From positions 1-25,079 of the forward strand of contig NW_022205044.1 of NCBI RefSeq assembly GCF_008831285.2: 25,079 bases of DNA, in the 5' to 3' direction. Of the stretch, positions 1-9,014 are shown piece by piece. How positions within the stretch are numbered: position 1 is the stretch's first letter; every line of letters begins with the position of its first letter. Made by a program: the position numbers and the translations under genes. The notes beneath the pieces were generated by a model. The model searched no databases, was not told the origin of the DNA, and saw only the letters and a list, made by a program, of their open reading frames with translations. Origin of the DNA: Nymphaea colorata. Its lineage: Eukaryota > Streptophyta > Magnoliopsida > Nymphaeales > Nymphaeaceae.

Positions 1-100
1 TATCACTTGGTAAATGAAACTAGTAGACATTATAAGAAACAACGCAAAGCCGTAAGGACCTTGAAAAAATGACCTTGCCTGTTTTCTTTCCTATTTTCAG

Positions 101-216
101 GAGTCACTACTGGGTGTAACGTCAGAAAACATGTTGAGAGAGCATCAACAGATGCAAAGGCAGTCATAACAACATATGAAGGAAAACAGAACCAAGCCAC
201 CATACAGCCAATCTAG
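101..216 (+). pseudogene. WRKY transcription factor, half-domain exon (degenerate)
   Basis: A pyrimidine-rich tract ending in CAG at 98-100 is followed by an open stretch read from 103, containing [14 protein letters not shown] and [12 protein letters not shown] and stopping at TAG 214-216. This is the second half of a WRKY domain, the DNA-binding fold that recognises W-boxes in plant defence and stress promoters. The acceptor fits the conserved intron placed just before the SYYKCT segment. Two things are broken. The segment carrying the first zinc-binding Cys is missing: the sequence runs from a SxY-like start straight into TTGC, consistent with a short deletion between CTAC repeats. The final H-x-H pair is Q-x-Q, so the C2H2 zinc site cannot form. 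The WRKYGQK half would lie upstream of the window. Family assignment is firm; loss of function is inferred from the missing ligands. Confidence 0.87.
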
Positions 217-763
217 GAATCTGCAGTAACAATAAATTGCCAGAGCCAGTGAATCCTCCTGTATCTGATAAACCAAATGCTCTCTTGGAATGAACAACAG
301 CATGTGACAACACTTCAGAGTGGGAGTAGCGTGTTACCTAAGCAAGAATGCAAGAATTTGATGCCGTTCACAGCAACAATGCATAACAAAAACAGTTTTT
401 CTTTTTCCGTGCTTTTGTTTTTTGCTCATACCTTACCACACAGAAATATCACAACAGTTCCCTTGGAGAAGTCTTCATAGAAAGGCACCCTTGGCAGCAT
501 GATTCCCGTCTGAACTGAAGAAGAGAGTTCAATTCCCTGAAACGTACTCTCTTGGCATGATCAGATCCTACCTGTTGAGACTTTAAGTTGTAGGACGATG
601 CAGAAGACAAGTAAGCGGCTTTTCCAGGCATTCACATTGTCCATAAGCTTTCCATTTTCCTTGGATTGTCTCCTTCCCCTCTCCCTCATTAGGTGAACCA
701 ACAGCAGGAAGTGCGGACATGAGAGAAAACCCAATTTTGGATCCTAATAAGAGAACCCTCCAC
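217..763. other. No recognisable gene downstream of the WRKY fragment
   Basis: Short frames are open on both strands but none shows a domain. On the minus strand an exon-like stretch runs from about 720 to a GTAGGA donor-like site near 575, without homology I recognise. It may be a decayed 3' part of the WRKY gene or unrelated sequence. Confidence 0.4.
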
Positions 764-1118
764 GGGCTCTTCCCATATTCCAAAAGAGAGATGCCTATAA
801 TTTTTAAAAGGATTTGACAGAAAGAGAGAAAAAGGTCAACACCAAGCTCATTAAGCAAATGTGTGCACCAGCATGGTATTATTTAAAGAAATAGAAGGTG
901 TGGAGCTGGTGAGCGTTTAACTTTTGTTTCCTACATGATCATGTTCATCACCTAAATGATCATGTTCATCAGCATCCATATTCAGTGCCACCATGTTGGA
1001 GCTGGAGTGTTTACCTTCTTAATGAGCTTGGTGTTCGGCCTCTTTAGGCCTCTGTAGGTTCAAAATTATACGAAGGCTGATAAAACAGCATCTATCTTTT
1101 GGAATATGGGAAGAGCCC
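764..1118. repeat. Imperfect inverted repeat, arms 764-855 and 1018-1118
   Basis: The left arm starts GGGCTCTTCCCATATTCC and ends AACACCAAGCTCATTAAG. The right arm begins CTTAATGAGCTTGGTGTT and ends GGAATATGGGAAGAGCCC, the reverse complement of the left arm. The outer 25-30 bp and inner 18 bp match nearly perfectly and the middle has diverged with indels. The loop is about 160 bp and contains two copies of a 16-bp unit, ATGATCATGTTCATCA, at 935-950 and 956-971. It could be a foldback transposon remnant or a local inverted duplication. No target-site duplication is evident. Confidence 0.7.
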
Positions 1119-2871
1119 ATTGTTAGGATTTGGAACTTTTGTCGTGTCTTTTTCTCCCTGCACATTTTTTTTAATAGGAAATATAAGGTCAACGCCCCAA
1201 CTCCAAACATTGTAGCTCCAAGCATAGCTTAAAAAACCCCAGCTCAATCTGATTATTTAATTGGATTCCAAAGGTTCGACATATGGTATCTCTAATTTGA
1301 GAAGGGACAAACTTCAAGGAGGGTCCCTTTAATTTCAGGACAGATCAGTGAATCACGGGGCGTTAAGGAATTAAAAGATAGATAGATAGACGTTACTTAA
1401 CCAAGTAGTAAAGTGAGTCACTTCAACCAAGTACTAAAGTGAGACCATAATCTGATCTCGAACTAATTGATACCAACCACACCATTAATTCACGACCAAC
1501 CAGCCCAAAATCACTAATGACCTCCATAGTAAGATGGGCCCTTTCAGCCAGGCATACCCAAAATCAGAACTGCTCCAACCATTTCCAGGCAATCAAAGAC
1601 AGCCTTAATGTCACTCACCAGCAAAGCTTACCTTAGCTTAACTTTAGAGCAGGGTTGCCAAATTTTATAGGATGCTAAGCAAATCAGTTGGCCTCTGTAT
1701 GAAACTCCCATGCAGAAACATTGTTGACAAATCATTTGTCCTGACAGGGATAATTTTATTTCATGTTTTCCTGTAGCCACGGAAAACTTTGAACCAAGAA
1801 CTTTAAATCAGACGGTCAGGACACCATAACGACCAAACTCTTGTAAGCAATTGATGGCAGTCAAGAGTGCAAGATCTCAGCAAACAAACCTCAGTCTTAT
1901 ATGTACCTAACCCCAGTGTGTCTATATCCCAGGAAAAAAAAACACAAAGCAAGAAAAAGGCAAACAAACAAACAAAAGAAAAGGCTCACTGGAGACTAAC
2001 AAAAGTTGGCATAAATGAGAAATATCAAAGAAAAAAACTCTTCAGTCTTCACCATCAACTGCCTGCCAACATCCCTACCAGAGGAGCGAGATACTTCTAT
2101 CCAAGTCTTTCAGAGTAGTGCAAATGCTAATAGCATAAAAACAATAAAGAAAAGAGCATGGAATGTATTGGCTGCCATATCTGCCAGGCTGCAATGCATC
2201 TTCATGTTATTAGATTTGAATAATATTGCTTGGAGAAACATAGGTAAAACAGCACCGAAACACATCACTTAAATGCATGGGAATGAATAAACAAAATAAT
2301 CACCTTGATGGTGCTGTATGTAGTAAGCAATACCACCAACAGGAATAAACTCACCACCTAAGTATGCAGATTCCTTCCATTCCCAAGCAATTTCGACGGT
2401 ACGTAAAACAATATTGGAAAAAAGGACTACGTTTCCACCCATGGTTGGACCCTTTAGGAGGTATAAAACCATTTTGGGTTTTCTTGAAATGTTTATATAT
2501 TCTAGATTTACCTAGATCCCATGTTCTAATGTTTACTTTTCATTGGTCGATCGAAGGAAGTCCGTAAGTACTACCTATTAACATTGTCTCAATATTAACA
2601 TGTAGCATGTGCACTGTAGATGTGACGAGGCCCTTGTAGAACTCTTATGGTTCAAAAGAGGGGAAATCTCTAAAAGGTGAGATAAAACAATCAAATGATT
2701 TAACCTAAAAAAATAAAGCCCACAAAGAAGCATTATCAAAAGCACGTAGGCCTGGTTACATGGATATGGCATGGCAAGCACAAAACTTGACATCACAAAA
2801 CATACCAATCAAGCTTTTGTTGTCTCAGGCCTTCTTCAAAACAAAAAAGTTTGCAAGACAGTAAACAGCTA
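1119..2871. other. Intergenic DNA with minor repeats and one exon-like stretch
   Basis: No gene is recognised. A short GATA run lies near 1376-1390. A 26-bp-period duplication with a CCAAGTA.TAAAGTGAG core spans about 1399-1441. On the minus strand, 2325-2450 stays open and contains IAWEWKESAYLGG followed by a GGTGAGTTT donor-like site. That looks like a decayed exon, but I cannot name the family. Confidence 0.4.
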
Positions 2872-2886
2872 ATGATGCATGCTATT
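2872..2886. repeat. Target-site duplication at the LINE 3' side
   Basis: ATGATGCATGCTATT here is identical to 7422-7436. The bases just outside differ (A at 2871, G at 7421), so the 15-bp direct repeat exactly brackets 2887-7421. The length is typical of target-primed reverse transcription by L1-type LINEs. Confidence 0.93.
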
Positions 2887-3242
2887 CCGGACAACGGCTG
2901 CTTGGGGGTTAGGCCCCCATCCTTTTATTTCAACAAAATAAGAGGTATATACAACAAAAATTGATCCAGAAGGACCTCATCATCTATGATTGGTTTCTTT
3001 AAGTGGATCCCACATGTCATCTGTGGGATTCCATCTGGTATACATGCCATTGTCCGGAATGGACATCAAAAGGTTGGTGGCTTCAGCGAGAGGCCATCTC
3101 CTGCAAAAAAACAATCCTATTGAGAAGACTGCTGAACTAGAGTTAGTGTCAGTGTTGCGCCTGCCTGTTAGGGGTACTGCGAATTGCTGCTTTCCAATCG
3201 CCCACTATTGGCCAGTATATAGATACGCCCCTTGATTATCTT
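2887..3242 (-). other. LINE 3' UTR with terminal hairpin
   Basis: This is the non-coding tail of the element after the RNase H remnant. GGGGGTTAGGCCCCC at 2904-2918 forms a 5-bp GC stem just before the 3' terminus, like the GGGGGCTA..CCCC motif seen at the end of many plant L1s. An A-tail would be expected after it but none is present. Confidence 0.7.
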
Positions 3243-3554
3243 CTAAGTTAACAGGTACCCGATGCATTCCATAAGTATCTCGGTCTCCCACCATTCAGAC
3301 ATGTTGCCAAACCAGCAAGCTAGACCGTGGCGAAACCGGCCGGCTGTGTCTCTAATGAGGCCTGCGACCCCTTTTCTACCAGCCATAAACAGGGAGGTAA
3401 TGCTGATTTCCACCCATGTATCTGCTCGGTTTTGCTCCATTGCTCCACAAGATCCCTGTGCATAACCAGTTTTGAGTTTTAACTCATTGCGATATAATCC
3501 ATTGATACGTCCACCAATGATCGCAGCAGTGTGACCAGAAAATTTTGGCCACAT
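3243..3554 (-). pseudogene. LINE ORF2, RNase H-like C-terminal domain remnant
   Basis: The frame includes GVAGLIRDTAGRF, then GLACWFGNMSEWWETEI and a GYLL ending. These match the N-terminal part of the plant LINE RNase H domain (pattern G.AG.IRD..G.., G....N....AE...A...GL), which degrades the RNA strand of the cDNA hybrid. The leading DGS aspartate expected before the GxAG strand is absent and the AE(I/L) segment is WETEI, so the active site is incomplete. It follows the zf-RVT domain with a frame break near 3560-3610. The rest of the domain is lost or decays into the 3' UTR. Confidence 0.8.
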
Positions 3555-3609
3555 TGCCTATAGGAATATCTCCTCTATGCTTAAACTGGTTGCGCATTTT
3601 CCAAATGAA

Positions 3610-4329
3610 TCAAATCCCCAAATGGAAACTGTCTTTCCAGCATTTATCCAAGGTTTTGTCTTTGAAGCCTTGCTTGTGCCACCTGATGAGTCCTTGCTTT
3701 AAGAATTGAGGGCTCCAATGCCATGGAGCAGTACGCCCAAACTTGCCATAGATGCAAGCCCAAATGGGTCTAGCACCCTTGCATTCAAAAAAAAGGTGTG
3801 AAATATCTTCACTCGCTTGCTTGCAAACATAACACCTTGATGCTAGATGACCACCTTGCTTTTTCACTAACTCATCCGTTGGAAGACGGTCAGCACAGCC
3901 TAAGTACACCGCACAGCCTAAGTACACCACCCAGGCGGCCCTTGGGAGTCGTCTTCCTTTCCACACTAGCATATTATCGATGGACTCATTGCCTTTCTTA
4001 CGTATTCGTTGCCATATGTCGCGCCTGGTGATCTCCCCTTTATTATCATTCCTCCATGTAAGAACATCCGGCTGTTCCACCTGAATCGTAGGCAAAGAGG
4101 CAAGAATATTAAGACCGGTAAGGAAGCCTCTTATGTACTCCCCGTTCGTCTCAATGATCTCTTTGACTGAACACGGGATACAGTTTTGGACGAGATGAAG
4201 GTGAGATATGGGAATCTTGTCTATCAGTCGATCAACCCCCCAATGATCTGTCCAGAATTTTGCCAAGGCACCATTCCCTATTTTCCAAACGACTTGCTCT
4301 TTCACCTTGCTCCATGACCGCAACGCCAT
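3610..4329 (-). pseudogene. LINE ORF2, zf-RVT zinc-binding domain
   Basis: A frame of about 239 residues covers the region after the reverse transcriptase. It begins SWSKVKEQVVWKIGNG..KFWTDHW, the usual lead-in, and contains RLPTDEL, then ASRCYVCKQASEDISHLFFEC and a following IW. This is the zf-RVT pattern (CxxC plus HxxxxxC) found in plant L1 ORF2 proteins and probably binds nucleic acid. Just before RLPT an exact 18-bp tandem duplication at 3893-3928 repeats VYLGCA, a slippage event that keeps the frame. This is the best-preserved block of ORF2. It ends at a stop at the frame break before RNase H. Confidence 0.9.
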
Positions 4330-5045
4330 ACGCCGCTCTGGACACCCTTTTTCTCCTCACACTACTGTCAAGCAGTCCTTGCGCTCATAGTATCGCCCTT
4401 TGACAAGGGTAGCCCAAGGGGAGGCCTGCTGCGACACTAAAAAAGCCATGTTGGCCATATTAGTTTCCTTGATATCTCTGAGGCCCTCTAACTTAGGGAG
4501 GCAGAGAGTTGACCATTCATGTGATGGTAATTTTTACCGTCTGCCATATCTCCCCACAGAAAAATCAGTTGCCATTTTGTTCAATTGTTTGCAAGTTGCC
4601 GGAAGATTAGCAACTAGGCTCCAATAGCTAGGCATTGCGGAGAGAACATGTTTGATTAAACACAGACGGCCTGCAAACGAGAGACATTTTTGTTTCCAGA
4701 GTGCAAGCTTTTGGGAGGACGAAGGATTAGCTGTCTGCATTGCACCTTTGTCAGGCATTCGTCTGAAGGGGAATACCAAGATAGGTGGTGGGAGGGCCCC
4801 TTGACGCCAGCCCATTTCATGCTCAATGAGATTTAACACTTGACTGTCCATATTGAATGGGAGGATTGTACTTTTGGCAGTATTCATAACCAAGCCAGAG
4901 CAGGAGGCGAACTGGGAGGCGAACTCATCTAGACACACTTTTAAATGGCGCAAGTTTTAAAATAATATCGCATTCACGGTATTCCAATTGGACTGGAAGA
5001 AATTATTACCAAACCCATCTGGGCCGGTGCCTCCATTACTGCCCA
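4330..5045 (-). pseudogene. LINE ORF2, reverse transcriptase remnant lacking the palm
   Basis: Two ends of a reverse-transcriptase domain are fused. At about 5025-4978 one frame reads GTGPDGFGNNFFQSNWNTVN, the start of plant LINE reverse transcriptase. Immediately after, from about 4975, comes AILF then LRHLKVCLDEFAS and SGLVMNTAKST, which normally follows the YADD catalytic box. The intervening fingers and palm, including the catalytic aspartates, are absent. The rest continues through GWRQGALP, KCLSFAGRLCLIKHVLSAMP and, after frame breaks near 4534, SHEWSTLCLPKLEGLRD. A 12-bp tandem duplication at 4903-4926 repeats EFAS/QFAS. The copy cannot polymerise DNA. Confidence 0.9.
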
Positions 5046-5765
5046 CTAAATTTCTTCTGTAGTGATAGGTTTCAATAGGTCAGCATTCTCCTCTAGAGAC
5101 ACGGTAGGGGCTAGGGCGAGAGAATGCGGTAGGCACCCATCACCTTGAACATTCGCTAAAAGATCGACAAAGAAGTCCGTGCAAGCTGAGAATATATCAG
5201 GCAGGTCTGTTAGGAGCTGACCCCCATGGGAGATAATGTCGATCTTGTTCCTCCTTCGCCTCCCATTAGCGATTCCTTGGAAGAATTTGGTGTTGAGGTC
5301 TCCATCCTTGATCCATTTGATTCTGGATTTTTGGCACCGGCCACTTTCAATCTGAGACTGTAGGTATTTAAGTTTAGATTTGATATCCGCAATATGGGGG
5401 GATAGATCATTGGCTGCACCTTTGCACCACATCTTTAACTTGTCCCTGGTGGTAGATAAACCCCAAAAACAACAAAAGTTTGACCTGTTGAGGGGATATA
5501 AAACTGGGCGACAATCCCAATGGGGATGAGCATACCAGTTTTGGAGAGTCACTACCGTCGGATCCCAGAGGCCAAAGGCCAATGATGCGCGCCGAAAGAT
5601 GGATGTTGGAGATTTGACAATAGTTTGGAATCTTGAACTAAACTTCTGAAGCTGTTCCGCGTTAAGCTTGGAATCAATAGCAAAAGCAATGGAAGACTTA
5701 GTAGACCTAAGAGTACTTAAGAACTCATGTTGGGCTGGAGTAACGTTCCAAGATAGGATCTTCAT
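5046..5765 (-). pseudogene. LINE ORF2, endonuclease N-terminus and linker
   Basis: The first ATG at 5765 opens MKILSWNV, the start of the L1 apurinic-type endonuclease, which nicks target DNA. It is followed by AIDSKLNAEQLQKF and a FGLWDPTVVTL segment like the GGLALLW strand of the domain. About 90 residues in, the sequence jumps to the linker that precedes reverse transcriptase: TRDKLKMWCKGAA, then RIKWIKDGDLNTKFFQ and ANGRRRRNKI, ending at ITTEEI and a stop. The catalytic core of the endonuclease (the GDFN and SDH boxes) is missing. The usual ETK motif near the start reads DSK, so the metal-binding glutamate is also changed. Confidence 0.9.
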
Positions 5766-5870
5766 GGGCAAGGAGTTTCATGCCCCATCCTTACTTCTCT
5801 GACCGTTGTAATGGTAGAGAAGTCATCAGCCTTGTCCCCTGCCATCCCCTCAGGGAGGCTTCCATGTCCT

Positions 5871-6785
5871 CTAAGGACCCTCCTGTTGGCCCTGGACTAA
5901 CCCTGCCATAGTTAGGTTCTCACCCTCTTTAGTCCTCCTTTCGACAACTTCCTTATGCTTGAGTGTTCTTTTCTTGGCCTTGTCAGCCAATTGGGCATTG
6001 ATGGGAGATTTCATGGATTTACAATGACTCCTTGTATCGGGTAAAGCCTGAGAAGGTCCCTGTATGCTTTCGCTTTCCAATTGCATTGGGTTTTGTTGAG
6101 GACCTGTCGCGCCCTTACTTCTACTCTGTATGTCTTGTGTGCCTGAACGATTACCATCCGTTTCGTTGTTAGCAGCAACCAACTTGCTTGATTCCTGCCC
6201 ATGATTGTCTTCAGGGGCTGTTCCCCTCTTTTCAGAGCGACGGAGATTCCTTTCCTCAACCTCTGTCCCCTCTGTCCCCTCCACCATATTTGAGATGTTG
6301 TGTTCCGAGTGAGAGTCTGGTTTTCATTGGGATCTTCTCTTGGGAGTTCTAACTTGTTGCCAGGCATTAAGGGTGCTCTTGTCCCCTTCCTTGGGAGCCT
6401 CACTCAGGAGCCATCAAAGTGGGTTGTGAATCCACATTTATGACAGTACTTGACCTTAGTTTCCTATTCAATAGATTGAACAAAAGTTTTACCAAACCCA
6501 AGCGGGATGTCGATTTTTACGCAGGCAGGCAAGCGCAGACACCATATCCAAATTCGGACACCATTGGAACTCTCAATCAGCATAGGCATTCCAGGATGCC
6601 ATTGGTTAGCAATAAGCAGTCTTCCTCCCACAAACCATCGACCAGGCGACAAAATGAATTTCAAATTAGCTTCAGAAGTTGTGCGGAGAAGGAACATACC
6701 TTTCCCAACGGAGGTGAACTTAAGGTCTGTGATACTAGGCCATAAGCTGCGAAGGCTCGCAAAGATGAAGCTATAGTCGAGCCGA
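5871..6785 (-). pseudogene. LINE ORF1, DUF4283 and zinc-knuckle protein (frameshifted)
   Basis: From about 6775 a minus-strand frame reads FIFASLRSLWPSITDLKFTS, GKGMFLL and GRWFVGGRLLIANQWHPGM. This is the DUF4283 fold of plant L1 ORF1 proteins, which bind RNA and package the LINE transcript. After a stop near 6463 a second frame has KVKYCHKCGFTTHFDGS at 6409-6459, a CCHC-type knuckle whose last Cys is not visible. Two overlapping frames then cover a charged, low-complexity C-terminus down to 5871, with a frame change between about 6290 and 6010. Earlier N-terminal traces (GKSWAAIVDGD near 6930-6970) lie upstream. It sits about 105 bp before the ORF2 start, in the usual ORF1-ORF2 order. Confidence 0.85.
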
Positions 6786-6994
6786 CCTTTCCCAGCCCCT
6801 CCTGCTAGAGTTGCTATGGCGCTGAAGCGGAACGGCTGGCATATGACTCATATGATTGTTGAGAGATAACCAGGCGTTTCTTCCCTGCCACCTCTTTCTT
6901 CTCCAGCGGGGGCATGTTCATCTCTGGAGGCTATCTCCATCCACAATAGCCGCCCACGATTTCCCCATTTTTGGACTGTAAGGAGAAGGCAGAT

Positions 6995-7377
6995 CCTTAC
7001 CTCTAGCAGCACCATCTTCACTATCACCCAAAATCATGGGTTCTCCGCTTTCAGCTGGTTCTCCCATCCTCGGGAGCGGGCCAGAGGCCCGCTGCAGCCA
7101 GCAACTCCTCCTTCCAACGTTTCAGGGTCGCCTCTGCCCTGTCTTTGCCTTGAGCCCCCTATGGAGGATATCACCCATTCACCCATAGAAAGTTTATCCG
7201 ACAGCTTTACCTTTGCTCCTTGCAATCCTCCAGCAGCACCATCTGCAGTACCACCCTCCCTCATCCATGGGTTCTCCGCTTACATCTGGTTCTCCCATCC
7301 TCGGGGGCGTCTGCTGGGCCAGAGGCCCACTGCGGCCGGCAGCTCCCCCTCCAACGTATCAAGATCGCCTCTGCCCT
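6995..7377 (-). repeat. Tandem 5'-UTR units of the LINE (6995-7140 and 7218-7377)
   Basis: Both units share, in sense orientation, GGCAGAGGCGA, then ACGTTGGA, GGGCCTCTGGCCC, GAGGATGGGAGAACCAG, AAGCGGAGAACCCATG and GATGGTGCTGCT. They are offset by about 223-237 bp with indels between them. They occupy the start of the element, upstream of ORF1, and are much GC-richer than the flanks. The arrangement recalls promoter monomers at the 5' end of some mammalian L1s. A promoter role is inference. Confidence 0.85.
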
Positions 7378-7421
7378 AGGAGAGAGAACGTTTCTCAAAA
7401 AGGGTTTTTACCTCTTCTGAG

Positions 7422-7436
7422 ATGATGCATGCTATT
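7422..7436. repeat. Target-site duplication at the LINE 5' side
   Basis: Second exact copy of ATGATGCATGCTATT (see 2872-2886). It is followed by AAAA, so in element sense the pre-insertion site reads TTTT then AATAGC. Confidence 0.93.
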
Positions 7437-8284
7437 AAAACAAACCGAAACGTCATTCTATGCTGAAAGTGCTTCTTACAGATTATAGCGGGAGGACCTG
7501 CTCCAAAGCAGCATGTGAGGATAAAGTAGCTCCAGACAACATGCTTACGGTCCTCTTGCTACCACTTTCAAGTTTCAGGAACCTCCTCATCCACACACTT
7601 TATTGCACACTATGCTGAACATTTTTTAAGTGTAAAGCTGCATTCAACCACGCGTATATGTAATGGTCTTTGGAATTTATCAAATTTTGACGTGCCTTGC
7701 ATTAAAACCACATACTTAAGCCTGCAAATTTGAAATACCAACGACAACCACAACTACAAAATAATCATTGATTGAAGTGTACTTGAAATGTAAACCAAAT
7801 ACAAGAAAATTACGGCATGATATGGTACACAGACAATATCAGTCAAGAGAGTTCCACGTTCAGGACCAAGTTCAATAAGGTTCACTTTCTCAAGTTCAAT
7901 AAGGTTCACTTTCTCTGATTGCCCATCTGTTCCCAAAGACATACACTCCATATGCCAATCATTCTACATCAGGAGTACCACTAATAAGTTCTAACTTCTA
8001 ACATGCCAAAACCAGGGCATCAATCCATCAAGTCTCTTAGTAGGACAATACAATAATCACATATACAATTTCTAACATTTGCAATCACTATATCACATGC
8101 CATGTTTTAATTACAAAAAATGGGGAAGAGAGTTGGAGGCAACCCTATCACTAATGATTCCCATTTCACCCAGAACAACCAAGACAAAACCCTTTCCTTT
8201 AACAAACAAACCACATATATATATATACACTCTATTCCAATTGCCTTGGATCTAACGTAACCCGTTCACATTCCAATCTCTTAC
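7437..8284. other. Intergenic DNA with a 24-bp perfect tandem duplication
   Basis: No gene is recognised and no further fatty acyl-CoA reductase exon is visible. A 24-bp unit (AAGTTCAATAAGG followed by TTCACTTTCTC) is duplicated exactly at 7868-7891 and 7892-7915. A minus-strand stretch of about 33 codons near 7485-7590 looks exon-like and ends before GTAAGAAG, but matches no family I know. Confidence 0.45.
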
Positions 8285-8398
8285 CTGGGTGTCGAAGTGA
8301 TGTTTGGCAGATTTGACATCAAGGGCACGCATCAGTAGTTACAAGTGATTCACCCGTGGATGCACCCTCAGTATCTTCTCCATAAATACTGCACCCAG
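8285..8398 (-). pseudogene. Fatty acyl-CoA reductase exon fragment with in-frame stop
   Basis: Read on the minus strand, this encodes AVFMEKILRVHPRVNHL, a TAA stop at 8341-8339, then LLMRALDVKSAKHHFDTQ, and ends exactly at a GTAAGAG donor (8284-8278). It aligns with the N-terminal Rossmann region of plant alcohol-forming fatty acyl-CoA reductases (pattern GFLAKVFVEKILR.QP.VK.LYLLLRA.D..SA..R), which make primary alcohols for wax, suberin and sporopollenin. The stop replaces the conserved Tyr of YLLLRA. The preceding NAD(P)-binding TGxxGF motif is not recognisable upstream, where a GA-rich microsatellite begins. No second exon was found. The family match rests on about 30 residues. Confidence 0.75.
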
Positions 8399-8432
8399 CA
8401 TATCATGAACTACTCATGAATATACACATATG

Positions 8433-8455
8433 AAAGAGAGAGAGAGAGGGAGAGA
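8433..8455. repeat. GA microsatellite
   Basis: A run of mostly (GA)n directly upstream, in sense, of the fatty acyl-CoA reductase fragment. Confidence 0.9.
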
Positions 8456-8514
8456 TGTTGCTCTCATTACTCTTGCAGCAAACCCAGTGCAGCCCGTGAT
8501 TAAGATGCTCTAAA

Positions 8515-8609
8515 CTATGAGCAATGTTGTTCAGAGTAGCCATTGGTATCTGATATTGACTGAGGAATGGAACTTTCTCCTGCTCTCACTGTGTGTGTCC
8601 CTCCGCAAC
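8515..8609 (-). CDS. Possible terminal exon of an unidentified gene
   Basis: On the minus strand a long pyrimidine tract ends in TGTTACAG at 8610 and is followed by an open frame reading CGGTHTVRAGESSIPQ, then ISDTNGYSEQHCS and a stop at 8515. The acceptor is strong and the frame has coding-like composition, but no family is recognised and no partner exon is visible. It lies just upstream, in sense, of the reductase fragment and does not resemble that family. It may be chance. Confidence 0.25.
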
Positions 8610-8790
8610 CTGTAACAGAAAAGAAAGAGAAGGGCAGTTCACTATACTGCTGGTGCAGCTTCTTGATCGAACGTCCCTCTCTATTTATGCCTGCAGATGC
8701 TTTTTCGTGTTTCCCCAAGCAGTTCAAGTGAAATCCTCTCATGTCAACGTCAATGTGCATGCACCAAAAGTCTCTTCTGAGAAGCAAGGC

Positions 8791-9014
8791 CCAAAGCCAC
8801 TCATTTTCCTTTAAATAAATGAATATGGGCAAAGAAACTCCAACATCCAACTAAAAACCTGCCCCCTTTTTCCAACTGTCATAGATATTCAATCAAGCAA
8901 CCCCAAAGCCACTCATTTTCATTTAATGAAATGAATATGGGCAAAGAAACTCCAACATCCAACTAAAAACCTGCCCCCTTTTTCCAACTGTCATAGATAT
9001 TCAATCAAGCAACC
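8791..9014. repeat. 112-bp tandem duplication
   Basis: Copies 8791-8902 and 8903-9014 have a 112-bp period. They are almost identical except for a few changes around CTTTAAATAAATG versus ATTTAATGAAATG. The distal 80 bp of each copy appear identical, so the duplication is recent or was homogenised. The sequence shows no coding signal. Confidence 0.95.

Larger units (their letters stand above)
2887..7421 (-). mobile_element. L1-type non-LTR retrotransposon (LINE), non-autonomous remnant
   Basis: Reading the minus strand from 7421 to 2887 gives a 5' UTR with tandem units, ORF1 (DUF4283 plus CCHC-like knuckle), ORF2 (endonuclease start, linker, broken reverse transcriptase, zf-RVT, RNase H) and a 3' UTR with a GGGGG/CCCCC hairpin. 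A perfect 15-bp target-site duplication flanks it. At 4,535 bp it is shorter than the usual 6-7 kb of plant L1s, because the endonuclease core and the reverse-transcriptase palm are deleted internally rather than by 5' truncation. The 3' end (sense GCCGTTGTCCGG) has no poly(A) tail. In sense orientation the duplicated target starts TTTT/AATAGC, close to the T/A-rich L1 endonuclease site. Several frameshifts and stops make the copy inactive. Confidence 0.96.

Noticed and set aside
3262-4627. Plus-strand frames inside the LINE
   Set aside because: They are antisense shadows of the zf-RVT, RNase H and reverse-transcriptase remnants.
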